Positions 25,537 to 35,116 of a stretch of DNA of 64,000 nucleotides are shown one piece after another. A program made the position numbers and the translations under genes. The stretch is from the NCBI RefSeq assembly GCF_001650915.1, contig NZ_LXYO01000023.1, forward strand, positions 682,001-746,000, read 5' to 3'. The stretch comes from Marinobacter sp. EhC06. Its GTDB lineage: Bacteria > Pseudomonadota > Gammaproteobacteria > Pseudomonadales > Oleiphilaceae. The stretch's first letter is position 1. Each line of letters starts with the position of its first letter. Below the pieces are notes generated by a model that saw only the letters and a list, made by a program, of their open reading frames with translations, was not told the DNA's origin and did not search any database.

Positions 25537-26592
25537 TCAGGCGGAGTCCCGTTTCTGCCGGCTCTTGAGCAGGCAGGATTCTTCAATGGTTTTTACCAGT
25601 TCCCGGGCCAGCTGCTCCGGGGTACCACAAAAACCGGCGCAACCGGTGGCGGCTACGGATTCCGGCATGGAGCTGTTGCCGCAGCTTGTGCTCTCCTGCA
25701 CCCAGATCCGGCTACCGTAAGCTTTCAGCAGAGGCGCCGCAATAGCGCCATCATTGCCCATGCCGGAAAAAAGAATAGCATGGCAGCGCTGGCCGTAATG
25801 ATCAGCGACATTCAGCAAAACCTGATCAATAGAGGGCCCATAGGGACCCGGCCAGGCTTTGCTGGTTTCCGTCAGGGTGCCCTGTTCGCCGAACTTCCAC
25901 TCGTGCTCTACCGGCATCAGCACAACATCACCATTCTTGACCCGGTACCCTTCTTCCGCTCGCTTGAGCTGGTAGTGGGCGTGGCGCCCCAGCACCCGGG
26001 TAAGAACCTCGGTAAAGTTGCCATCAATGTGTTGGGCATAGATAAAGCCTACGGGCAGATTCGGAGGCAGGTGATCCAGGAACGTCTTTACCGCTGCCGG
26101 GCCACCCAATGAGGCGCCCAGGATCCAGACTTCCTCGGCCACCGATCCGGGAACAGCCGGGGGAATCCAGTGAGGCAGGTCCGGTGATGGTGTCGCCGCC
26201 GGCGTATCCTGTTCCAGCTGTGCCAGCGTGGCTTCGGAATCCAGCTCTTCCAGATGCCCCAGTTGCTGCTCCAGCTTGCCCAGCAGCCGTCTTTCCCAGC
26301 GAAAGTACTCGGTGCTTCCGGGCTTGGGGGCTTCATCCAGCCCGAACAGCACCGGTGCTTCCGTGTTTTCAAGCAGGTGATCGAACAGTAACGGGTGATC
26401 GGCCTCGTCCTCGAGGGTGACCAGCCAGAGGCTGGCATCGGGAAACTCCGGATAGCCCAGCAACCGGTCCGGATCCCCGGAGAAACGCACCTCGAGACCA
26501 AACTTGGATGTGGCAGCCTGCAGCCGATGACGCTGCAGGACCACGTCCGACACGATCCCGACCTTTGGCCGGCCGCACTGGCCGGCCATCAC
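25537..26592 (-). CDS. chpB: Receptor methylesterase ChpB (CheB-like)
   Basis: 351 residues. The C-terminal CheB methylesterase domain (about 150-345) keeps its catalytic triad: Ser161 in GASLGGP, His188 in AQHID and Asp281 in GMGNDGA. The N-terminal 120 residues have the spacing of a receiver domain, but I see no clear acidic pocket or phosphoacceptor at the expected position, so activation by phosphorylation is doubtful. It would remove methyl groups from PilJ, opposing PilK. The start overlaps the stop of chpA by 4 bases. Confidence 0.88.
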   Translation of the reverse strand: MMAGQCGRPKVGIVSDVVLQRHRLQAATSKFGLEVRFSGDPDRLLGYPEFPDASLWLVTLEDEADHPLLFDHLLENTEAPVLFGLDEAPKPGSTEYFRWERRLLGKLEQQLGHLEELDSEATLAQLEQDTPAATPSPDLPHWIPPAVPGSVAEEVWILGASLGGPAAVKTFLDHLPPNLPVGFIYAQHIDGNFTEVLTRVLGRHAHYQLKRAEEGYRVKNGDVVLMPVEHEWKFGEQGTLTETSKAWPGPYGPSIDQVLLNVADHYGQRCHAILFSGMGNDGAIAAPLLKAYGSRIWVQESTSCGNSSMPESVAATGCAGFCGTPEQLARELVKTIEESCLLKSRQKRDSA

Positions 26593-29500
26593 TGTCTTCC
26601 GGTCAGCCGCTCAATGGTCTCAAGCAGCTCGGTTTCCTGGAACGGCTTGCCGAGATACTCGTTGACACCAATGGCCAGCGCACGTTCGCGGTGTTTTTCG
26701 CCGGTCCGGGAGGTGATCATGCAGATCGGAGTTTCCCGCAGGTTATCGTCGTGGCGTACAAAGCTGGCAACTTCGAAACCATCCATCCGCGGCATCTCGA
26801 TATCCAGCAGGATAATGTCCGGTTTGTGGTCCTGAAGCTGTGCGACCGCATCCAGGCCGTCTTTCGCGGTGATGACTTCCATGCCGTTACGCTCCAGCAG
26901 TCGTGAGGTAACCTTCCGTACCGTGACCGAGTCGTCCACCACCATGACCACGGTGGCCTGTTCCTCGTAACGCGCCGACTCGCGGGCCTTCTCGAGATTG
27001 GCCAGGCGCTGACGCTCGGACAGAATGTCGGAACGGATCATGGCCGGCAGATCGAGAATCACCACCACGTTACCATCACCCAGAATGGTGGCACCGGAAA
27101 CACCCCGGACCGAACTGAATTGCGGGCCAAGGGATTTAACAACAATTTCCCGGCTGCCCATCAGGTTGTCCACCTGCAGGGCCATGGGCTGCTCGGCACC
27201 GCGCACCAGGATCACCGGCAGCGGCAGGGCCTGGCCCTGCAGCTTCGGATGGTGGTCACTGTTCAGCAGGCTGCCCAGGTACTGGAGCCGGTATTCCTGG
27301 CCGGCATATTCGTACAGCGGCGCATCCGGCTTGTAGTATTCCTCGAGCTCGTAGGTGCTGACCCGGACAATGCCCTCAATGGTGTTCAGCGGGATGGCGT
27401 AGAAGTCCTCGCCGGTGGACACCATCAGGGCCCGGTTCACGGAAACCGTGAACGGCAGGCGCACGGTGAAGGTCGTCCCGCGGCCAACGGCGGAATCTAT
27501 ATCCAGGCTGCCGCCGAGCTGCTTGATTTCACTGGCAACTACGTCCATGCCGACGCCACGGCCGGAAATCTGGGTTACCTGCTGAGCGGTGGAGAAGCCG
27601 GGTTGCAGGATAAACTGGAGGATTTCCCGTTCAGACAGATCCTCATCTTCCCGCAGCATGCCCTGACGGATGGCCTTGTCACGGATCACCGAAGAGGGAA
27701 TGCCGGCGCCATCGTCGATCATGCGCAGCACCACGTCGCCGCCCTCCCGCGTCAGTGACAGCGTAACTTCGCCGGTTTCCGGCTTCCCGGCTTGCTTACG
27801 ATCGGCCGGGCTTTCGATGCCGTGGTCCAGGGCGTTCCTGAGCATGTGTTCCAGGGGCGCGATCATACGCTCGAGGATGTTCCGGTCCATCTCGCCTTCG
27901 GCGTTGCGGACATCGAAGTCCACTTTCTTGCCCAGCTCGCCGCTGATCTGACGGACGATCCGGCGCAGGCGCGGCACCATGGAGGCGAACGGAATCATCC
28001 GGGTCTTCATCAGACCTTCCTGGAGTTCCGTGTTGATCCGCGACTGCTGTACCAGCAGGGTTTCAGTGTCCCGTACCCGGTCAGACAGGGTTTCCCGCAG
28101 GTCCGCAAGGTCCGAGGAGGACTCGGTCAGGGCCCGGGAGAGCTGCTGGATGGACGAGTAACGGTCCATCTCCAGCGGGTCGAAGTCGTCGCCGTAATCC
28201 GGACCGTGCTCTTTCTCGGCACTGAACAGGATCTGCGCTTCGGTTTCGATTTCCATCCGGCGCAGCTGCTCACGCAGACGTTCGATAGTGGCGGCCATTT
28301 CATCGAGGGTATGGCCAAAATCACTGGTCTGTTGCTCAAGCCGGCCACGGGTAATACTGGTTTCACCGGCCAGGTTGACCAGCTCATCCAGTAGCGGTGC
28401 GGATACCCGGATGGTTTCCTGGGCCGCCCGCTGGGCTTCGGCCGCCTGTTTACGCGCCTTTGCCGGCGATTTCCCGGGCTTGGGTGCCGGTGCGACCGGT
28501 TTTTCCGCCTTCGCTGGCAGTGTTGGCTCTTCGGCCTTTTTCGGTTCCGGCGCGGCCGGGGCTGGCGCTGGCTGTTCGGCGCTTGGCGCTGGCACGCCCA
28601 CTCCCGACTCATAGCCCTTACGGATATCGGCAACCAGGGCAATGATGGCGTCGTGATCTTCGGTAATGGCCTGCCACTGTGATTCGTCCGGGGCATTGCC
28701 GCCCAGATCAATCAACCGGGTTTCAAAGGCGTGGGCCTTGTCGCCGAGCTGTGTGAGCTGGGACAGACGGGCGCCGCCCTTGAGGGTATGCAATGCCCGC
28801 TGGGCTTCCTGGTTGAAGTTGTGGTTTGCCGGCTCCTTGCGCCAGTCATCAAGCAGCTGCTCGAGCTGATCCATGATCTCGCCGGCTTCCTCCAGGAAGA
28901 TTTCCAGCACTTCCGGATCGATCGCTTCCTGTTCCGATTCTTCACGGGGGGCTGCGGTCTCTTCGGCGGCAACCTCGTGGGCTGCCTGGAAGTCTTCAAT
29001 AAGCCCGGTATCCGGTTCGGGTTTGCTGCCATCTTCCAGGCTGTTGAGCATGGTCTTGAGGCTGCCTAGTGCCCGATCGCTGAGGCTGAGCAGAGTTTTC
29101 TGGTTATTGGAGCCGGAAATCAGCGGATCCAGGGCGTCTGACCAGGCCTCTGCCAGGTTGGCAATCGGGTCGACGTCAGAAAGCCGTGCACCACCCTTGA
29201 GGGTGTGCAGTTCCTGCTGAAGCTGGGTCAGGCCGGTAAGTTCTTCCGGTTCGTCACGCCACTGATCCAGGCACTCGCTGATGGCGTCGTAGATTTCCAG
29301 GCCTTCGTCCAGGAAGATGCCAATAAGATCGTCATCGCTGGCCTGCGTCAGAGTCTCACTGAGGCTGCTGGTTTCTGGTGCTTCCTCGGCCGCAGACACA
29401 GCTTTTTCAGCCTCTGCCGGTTCTTCCTCACGGGCGTCTGAGGGCATCGCCTCGCCCCGCAGGATGGACTGGACGCGGGCGACCAGTTCATCGGCCGGCG

Positions 29501-32500
29501 GGCAAGGCTTCTGGGTGGCCACTTGCTCAACCATCTGCGCCAGCCTGTCATGGCAGGCAAACAGCAGGTCATTCATGGAGTCGCTGGCTTCCAGCTGACC
29601 TTCCGCAACCTTCTCGAACAGGTCTTCCAGCACATGGGTCAGGTCGCCAATGGCTTCAACGCCGGCCATCCGGGCGCCACCCTTGAGAGTGTGGACATCC
29701 CGTTGCAGTTCGGCGGCAATGCTCCGGTCCGAAGGATCTTCCGTCCAGGTGTGCAGTGCACTGCCGGTGGAGTTGATCAGATCGTAGGCTTCTTCCAGGA
29801 AGATGCCGACCAGTTCCGGATCCAGGTGGGAGAGGTCGGCGACACCGTCTTCTGATTCGCCGGCCTCATCGGCTTCGGCAAGGTCGGCCTCTTCCGGCTC
29901 GTCCACGTCCGGGAGCGGGACCTGTTCTCCAGTACCTGCTTCCGCTTCGGGCTCTTCGTCCTGACTGGCTACGTTGGTGACCGGCCGGGTGCCGGTGGCG
30001 TTGTCCATGTAAGCCTGAATTTCGCCAATGAGATCCGGAGCAGGGCGTGGCGGCTCCTTGGCCTCCAGATTTTCGACCATGCCTGCCAAACGATCGTGGC
30101 AGCGGAATAACAGATCGGACAGCTCATCGTTGATCGACAGCCGCTGCTCGGTCAGTCCCTCAAACAGGTTTTCCAGTTCATGAGAGAGATCGCCTACGGC
30201 CGGGATGTCCGCCAGCCGTGCGCCACCCTTGAGGGTATGCAGATCCCGCTGGAGCAGGCGCAGGATGTCCAGGTTGGCGGTATCTTCGCTCCAGCTCTGG
30301 AGTGCTTCGGCGGTACTATCGATGAGGTCGCGGGCTTCTTCCAGGAAGATTTCCGCCAGTTCCTCATCCATTTCGTCATCGGACTCGGCCGTTTCCGGGA
30401 GCGGCGGTTGCTCGGTTGTTGCGGGCTCCTCACTGGCTGGCGTCTCGGTCTCGTCCATCTCAAGGCTGAGATCGATCTCCTCAAGGTCGCCGGTGAATTC
30501 CTGCTCGAAAGCGTCGGGTTCCTGGTTTTCCGGGGTCTGAGTCTGTTTAAGCCCTTCAAGGGCGGCGACCATGTCTTCGCCCGACTCTGTGGCGAGCCCG
30601 GCCGCCACCTGGTCCATCATGTTGATCAGTTGTTCATGAGCGGCCCGCACGGTCTCGAAGAAAGCCTCGTCTGGCACTTTGTCGTGCTTCGCGGCCTCGT
30701 CATAGGTTTCCTTCAGTGCACCCGAGAGCGCTGCGACGTCGCCGAGCCCGGCTTCGGAGGCGCCGGAGGTCAGCTGCTCCAGCTCGGAACGCAGCGGGTT
30801 CAACGACTCCATTTCGCCGGGGTTGTCCGCCCAGTGATCAAGGATCCGGTCGGCATCAAGAACAATATCGAGACCTTCGTTCAGGAACAGCTGAACCAGC
30901 TGTGACGGCGCCTGCTCTGGGTGCTGGCGCGGTGCTTCCTCACTGTGGCTGCGCAGTGTTTCATCCGTCAGGTGTTCCAGTTTTTCAAGGAATGCCTCGG
31001 TGCCTGGCAGCGACGCCTGCGGGTTTTCACGGATCTGGGCCAGGCCCTGGGTCAGGAAATCGCAGGCGGATTCGATCAGCGAAAGCACGTCGCGGTTGGC
31101 GCGCTTGTTCTGGGCCCGTGATTCCTTGACGAAACGCTCCAACGGCGTGATCACGGCTGCGATCGGGCCGATGCCTGCTGTATGTGCGCTGCCTTTGAGT
31201 GTATGCAGGGCACGGGAGAGATCATCGGTGTAGGTAACCGTGGTTTTGTCACCGGCGGCCGAGAGGAAGTCCTTCAGTGTTTGCAGGTGGGTCTCAGTTT
31301 CGCTTTCAAAAATGTCCAGCAATACCGGGTCCACCGCATCCTCTTCAGCGGTCTCGGACTCTGCGCCGGCGGTGCCGGTCTCGGCTTCGGCCATCGCTTC
31401 CGAGCCATCCGATTCGGCGGCGGGCATCATGCTGGCATCGGGAATCTCGCCGTTGGCCAGGGCATTGGCACGGGCTTCCAGATTGGACGTGTCGACCGAC
31501 GGCGCCCGGCGCTTTTCAAAATCCTCGACCAGGGCTGGCAGATTGGCGGTGACATCCTCCAGCAGGCTGGCGATGTCATCGTTCATGAAAATACTGCCGT
31601 CGATGACGCGGTTCAGCATATTTTCCACGGACCAGGCCAGCTCACCCACTACCAGCGCGCCAACCATACGGCCACTGCCTTTCAGTGTGTGGAAGGCACG
31701 GCGAACTTCCGACAGGGCGCTGCGGTCATCATGCTGGCGCAGAAGCATCGGCAGGTATTCACGAATGGTGTCCAGCACCTCACCGGCTTCTTCAACGAAG
31801 ATCTCGAGTATTTCATCGTCAATCAGGTCGTCTTCATCGAAGGATTCTCCAGATGCGGCCTCGGCGGTATCTCTTTCCTCACTGGGTGAGCCTGCTTCCT
31901 TTGCTTCCTCTTGTGCATCGACCGCTGTGTCTTCGACCTCGGGAACTTCCGGTGCCTCTGCGGCCTCATCATCAGTACGGCGGGTCGTCGCCATGGCTTC
32001 GGCGCGGCTGATGAGCGCTTCAACGTCGCCTGCGGTCTGGCCTTCCTTGAATTCACGGATCAGCGAAGGAATACGGGCATTGACCTCGTCCACCAGGGTA
32101 AACATGTCGTCGGTGGGACGAATGGTCTGATCAATCACGCGGTTCAGCAGGTTCTCCACAGACCATGCCAGCTCGCCAATACTGGTCGCGCCAACAAGTC
32201 GCCCGCTGCCCTTGAGCGTGTGGAAGGCACGACGGACCTCGGTCAGCGCTTCACGGTCATCGTGATTCTGGCGCAGCCGGGGATAGAATTCATGGATGGT
32301 TTCGAGAACTTCCTCGGCTTCCTCAACGAATATGCCGAGAATCTCATCGTCCAGAAGCTCTGCATCCGAGCTCTTGGTTTCTTCGGGGGTGGCCGTAGCG
32401 GTGGTATCCGGTTGCTCTTCAACCGGCTCAACGACGGGTATGTCCTCGGCGGTGGTTTCCGTCCAGGTGGGTTCGGCCCCGACCGGGAAACCGAGAGATG

Positions 32501-34178
32501 AAAGACTGTCTTCCGCAACCTTGAGAATCGAGTCGTTTTCGCCAATCCCGTCGGCCAGGCGCTCGAGGTAATACTCGATGCTGGTGACCGCATCGGCCAG
32601 GATATCCAGTTGCTTCCAGTCCGGAACCTGTTTGCTGCCCAGCAGCACATCGGTAATGTAGCGTTCGGCCGAGGCCAGCATGCCGGCAACCCGATCCAGC
32701 GGGATCAGGCTGAGGCCACCGCGAATGCTGTGCAGCAGGCCTGGTACGTGTTCAATTTCCCGGGTATCCCATTGCGAGGCAATGAAATTCACGATGGCGG
32801 ATTTAACCTGTTCCAGGGTGTTCCGGGATTCCCGGAGCAGCGCGCCGCTGGCCTCGCCCAGTTCCCTGGAGCCAAGGTTCACCGGGGCATCGGAGGCCTC
32901 TTCTGAGGACGACTCCTGCTGTCCTTCACTATCCAGGCCGGCGAGACTGGCTTCGACATAAAGCAGCGCGCCGGCGATGTCCATCAGAGTGCCATCATCG
33001 ACCTGTTCGGTCTGGGCGCTGAGTTTTTCAACCAGTTCGACCTGCTCGGTAACCACTTTCCGCGGTATGCCCAGCCCCAGCACCGCCAGGGTATTGGCTA
33101 CCTGGCGCAGACCCGGCAGCAGGTCCTCAAGCTCACTGTTCTGGCGCAGCTCTGAGCGAACAAACAGGTCAAGCTGATCCTTGAGTTTCGCCAGCTCTTC
33201 GTTGAGTGCGCCGACAACGGAATGAATGGCATCCCGACCCGGACCGGATACTCGGTGTCGGGCGGCATCAACGTCGTCTTCCGAAGGCAATGCCTGATTC
33301 AGACGGTAGGCATCCCGCAGGGCGCTGACCTGGGGCGAATCCAGATCCCGGGCACGGGCGACATAGTAAAGCAGGTGTTTAAGCAGCGCTTCCGGTGCCG
33401 GTTGCTGAAGGATATCCGCATGCTCGTCAGTCAGTCGGCGGATTTCACTGTCCAGCTCCCTGAGCAGGGATTTCACCGCCGCATTCACCGGGTTCACGTG
33501 TGCCTGCAGTGTTTCCACGAACGCACTGGCCGCTTTCCAGAGCTCGCCCCGGGGCGTTTTCTGGCACAGACGGATCAGCCGTTGAATCACCTTCTGCATG
33601 TACTCGAAATGGGCATCGAGATCCGCTTCCCGGATGACGCCGGCCAGAGCAAACTGGTACATCTGCCGCAGCTTGCGGATGTGGCCCAGAACCGTCGGGT
33701 CTTGCAGACGCTGGGACACCTTCCCGGTCACGCTGATGCGTGAGGGGGCCAGGTCCGGTTTGAACAACGAGGTATCAGACAGCAGGGATTCGCCACGGGC
33801 GGCCCGAAGGTCGTTCAGCAGTGGCAGCAGCACCATCGGAAAATCGTCCTGGCTGCTGGCCAGATGCTCGAGGTACTGGGGCAGCTGCAGGATGGCCTGC
33901 ATCAGGACTTCAACGGCTTCGTCGATATTGGCAACGGTTTCGTTGAGCACGGCCTGGGTGAGCTTTTCCATTTCCTCGGTGAGCAGGGCTGCACCGTAGA
34001 GCTCGACCATTTGCAAGGTGCCGTGTACCTGATGGAGATAATTCAGGCAGAAGCGCAGGCGCGCGGTGTCGTCACGATTCTCGACATACGCTTCCAGTGC
34101 ATGCTGACCCTGGGTCAGCGTGTCCTGTATCTCTCCCCGAACCCAGTCGAGGGCGATGCTGTCATGGTGATTGCCCAT
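26589..34178 (-). CDS. chpA: Giant hybrid histidine kinase ChpA with multiple Hpt domains
   Basis: I take the ATG at 34176-34178 (2,529 residues), because GGAG sits at the right distance. A GTG two codons upstream is possible. Nine Hpt-like modules carry His at the phospho-site: His49 (HQVHGT) and His483 (HSIRGG), which are divergent, then HTLKGS/HTLKGG at His653, 830, 992, 1314, 1496, 1658 and 1797. A tenth module near 1135 has lost the His (EQLTSGAS). Acidic linkers separate them. Next come the CheA dimerisation, HATPase (ALDHGIES, DDGAGIP, GRGVGMDVV) and CheW-like domains, and a C-terminal receiver with Asp2459 (LLDIEMPRMDG). It is the central kinase of twitching and surface-sensing signalling to PilG and PilH. 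P. aeruginosa ChpA is about 2,470 residues. Confidence 0.93.
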   Translation of the reverse strand: MGNHHDSIALDWVRGEIQDTLTQGQHALEAYVENRDDTARLRFCLNYLHQVHGTLQMVELYGAALLTEEMEKLTQAVLNETVANIDEAVEVLMQAILQLPQYLEHLASSQDDFPMVLLPLLNDLRAARGESLLSDTSLFKPDLAPSRISVTGKVSQRLQDPTVLGHIRKLRQMYQFALAGVIREADLDAHFEYMQKVIQRLIRLCQKTPRGELWKAASAFVETLQAHVNPVNAAVKSLLRELDSEIRRLTDEHADILQQPAPEALLKHLLYYVARARDLDSPQVSALRDAYRLNQALPSEDDVDAARHRVSGPGRDAIHSVVGALNEELAKLKDQLDLFVRSELRQNSELEDLLPGLRQVANTLAVLGLGIPRKVVTEQVELVEKLSAQTEQVDDGTLMDIAGALLYVEASLAGLDSEGQQESSSEEASDAPVNLGSRELGEASGALLRESRNTLEQVKSAIVNFIASQWDTREIEHVPGLLHSIRGGLSLIPLDRVAGMLASAERYITDVLLGSKQVPDWKQLDILADAVTSIEYYLERLADGIGENDSILKVAEDSLSSLGFPVGAEPTWTETTAEDIPVVEPVEEQPDTTATATPEETKSSDAELLDDEILGIFVEEAEEVLETIHEFYPRLRQNHDDREALTEVRRAFHTLKGSGRLVGATSIGELAWSVENLLNRVIDQTIRPTDDMFTLVDEVNARIPSLIREFKEGQTAGDVEALISRAEAMATTRRTDDEAAEAPEVPEVEDTAVDAQEEAKEAGSPSEERDTAEAASGESFDEDDLIDDEILEIFVEEAGEVLDTIREYLPMLLRQHDDRSALSEVRRAFHTLKGSGRMVGALVVGELAWSVENMLNRVIDGSIFMNDDIASLLEDVTANLPALVEDFEKRRAPSVDTSNLEARANALANGEIPDASMMPAAESDGSEAMAEAETGTAGAESETAEEDAVDPVLLDIFESETETHLQTLKDFLSAAGDKTTVTYTDDLSRALHTLKGSAHTAGIGPIAAVITPLERFVKESRAQNKRANRDVLSLIESACDFLTQGLAQIRENPQASLPGTEAFLEKLEHLTDETLRSHSEEAPRQHPEQAPSQLVQLFLNEGLDIVLDADRILDHWADNPGEMESLNPLRSELEQLTSGASEAGLGDVAALSGALKETYDEAAKHDKVPDEAFFETVRAAHEQLINMMDQVAAGLATESGEDMVAALEGLKQTQTPENQEPDAFEQEFTGDLEEIDLSLEMDETETPASEEPATTEQPPLPETAESDDEMDEELAEIFLEEARDLIDSTAEALQSWSEDTANLDILRLLQRDLHTLKGGARLADIPAVGDLSHELENLFEGLTEQRLSINDELSDLLFRCHDRLAGMVENLEAKEPPRPAPDLIGEIQAYMDNATGTRPVTNVASQDEEPEAEAGTGEQVPLPDVDEPEEADLAEADEAGESEDGVADLSHLDPELVGIFLEEAYDLINSTGSALHTWTEDPSDRSIAAELQRDVHTLKGGARMAGVEAIGDLTHVLEDLFEKVAEGQLEASDSMNDLLFACHDRLAQMVEQVATQKPCPPADELVARVQSILRGEAMPSDAREEEPAEAEKAVSAAEEAPETSSLSETLTQASDDDLIGIFLDEGLEIYDAISECLDQWRDEPEELTGLTQLQQELHTLKGGARLSDVDPIANLAEAWSDALDPLISGSNNQKTLLSLSDRALGSLKTMLNSLEDGSKPEPDTGLIEDFQAAHEVAAEETAAPREESEQEAIDPEVLEIFLEEAGEIMDQLEQLLDDWRKEPANHNFNQEAQRALHTLKGGARLSQLTQLGDKAHAFETRLIDLGGNAPDESQWQAITEDHDAIIALVADIRKGYESGVGVPAPSAEQPAPAPAAPEPKKAEEPTLPAKAEKPVAPAPKPGKSPAKARKQAAEAQRAAQETIRVSAPLLDELVNLAGETSITRGRLEQQTSDFGHTLDEMAATIERLREQLRRMEIETEAQILFSAEKEHGPDYGDDFDPLEMDRYSSIQQLSRALTESSSDLADLRETLSDRVRDTETLLVQQSRINTELQEGLMKTRMIPFASMVPRLRRIVRQISGELGKKVDFDVRNAEGEMDRNILERMIAPLEHMLRNALDHGIESPADRKQAGKPETGEVTLSLTREGGDVVLRMIDDGAGIPSSVIRDKAIRQGMLREDEDLSEREILQFILQPGFSTAQQVTQISGRGVGMDVVASEIKQLGGSLDIDSAVGRGTTFTVRLPFTVSVNRALMVSTGEDFYAIPLNTIEGIVRVSTYELEEYYKPDAPLYEYAGQEYRLQYLGSLLNSDHHPKLQGQALPLPVILVRGAEQPMALQVDNLMGSREIVVKSLGPQFSSVRGVSGATILGDGNVVVILDLPAMIRSDILSERQRLANLEKARESARYEEQATVVMVVDDSVTVRKVTSRLLERNGMEVITAKDGLDAVAQLQDHKPDIILLDIEMPRMDGFEVASFVRHDDNLRETPICMITSRTGEKHRERALAIGVNEYLGKPFQETELLETIERLTGRQ

Positions 34179-34189
34179 AACCACTCCGG

Positions 34190-35089
34190 TTATTCTTCGT
34201 CAGTCTGGCGTTTGATCCACGCCAGCACATGTTCCGAGGGGACTCTCTGTAACCCGGGAGGCTGCCAGTCGGTCAGCTCTCCCTGGCCCAGAACCAGCAA
34301 CCCCCCGGGCGCCAGCCGCTCTGCAAGTCGCTTGACAATTTCCCGCCGGCGCCAGCGACGGAAATAAATCAGCAGATTCTGGCAGAAGATAATGTTCATC
34401 CCGTGCATGGGTGCCTTATCAAGATCCAGGACATTCAGTCTGGTAAAGCACACCCTGTCACGGATGCTGTTCACAATTTCTACGGTATTCCGCTCGGCCG
34501 GGCGGAAATACCGGGATTTCATGTCTTCGTCCATTCCCAGCAGTTTGCGGGGATTGAACTGGCCGTTCCGGGCTTTCTCGATCACCGGCTTGCTGATGTC
34601 AGAGCCGGTGACACCAAACAGCGGCTGCAACGCCAGCTGGCTCATGCATTCATTCAGCACCATGGCCAGGGTATAAGGCTCTTCACCGGTGGAACATCCA
34701 ACACTCCAGGCCTCCAGGGGGCGCTTTTTCAGCTGTTCCCGTGGCCGGGTCAGGACATAGTCGGAAACCAGCCGGAAGGCGTCGGGATCCCGGAAAAACC
34801 GGGTTTCCTGAACCGTGAGCCGATCCACCAGCGTTGACCATTCTCTGATCGCATCGGGCCCGGATACGATTTTTTCGTAGTAGGCCTGATAGCTGCTGCA
34901 CCCGATTTCCCGCATTCGAATGCCAAGATTCGTTTCCAGAAACGAACGGCGCTCGGCGGACAGAGTTATGCCGGTTCGGTGTTCCAGCAGGGTTTGCCAC
35001 TGGCTGAACTGCGCCTCGTCCATATCCGGAAGTCGGCGCAGTGACCAGATGCCCTCGGCAGGTGACAGGTTGTTATGCATTTGCGCCAT
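34190..35089 (-). CDS. pilK: CheR-type methyltransferase PilK
   Basis: 299 residues, the CheR family length. The N-terminal helical domain (about 20-95) precedes the SAM-binding fold with motif EAWSVGCSTGEEPYTLAMVL. TVQETRFFRDPDAF is the typical substrate-proximal segment, and NIIFCQNLLIYF lies near the end of the fold. It methylates glutamates of the PilJ receptor using S-adenosylmethionine. It sits 11-12 bases upstream of chpA and 27 bases after pilJ in the pil-chp operon. The start codon is uncertain by three codons (second ATG at 35080). Neither has a strong ribosome-binding site. Confidence 0.9.
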   Translation of the reverse strand: MAQMHNNLSPAEGIWSLRRLPDMDEAQFSQWQTLLEHRTGITLSAERRSFLETNLGIRMREIGCSSYQAYYEKIVSGPDAIREWSTLVDRLTVQETRFFRDPDAFRLVSDYVLTRPREQLKKRPLEAWSVGCSTGEEPYTLAMVLNECMSQLALQPLFGVTGSDISKPVIEKARNGQFNPRKLLGMDEDMKSRYFRPAERNTVEIVNSIRDRVCFTRLNVLDLDKAPMHGMNIIFCQNLLIYFRRWRRREIVKRLAERLAPGGLLVLGQGELTDWQPPGLQRVPSEHVLAWIKRQTDEE

Positions 35090-35116
35090 AAACCGTCAAC
35101 AGCCCTGGAACGGAAA

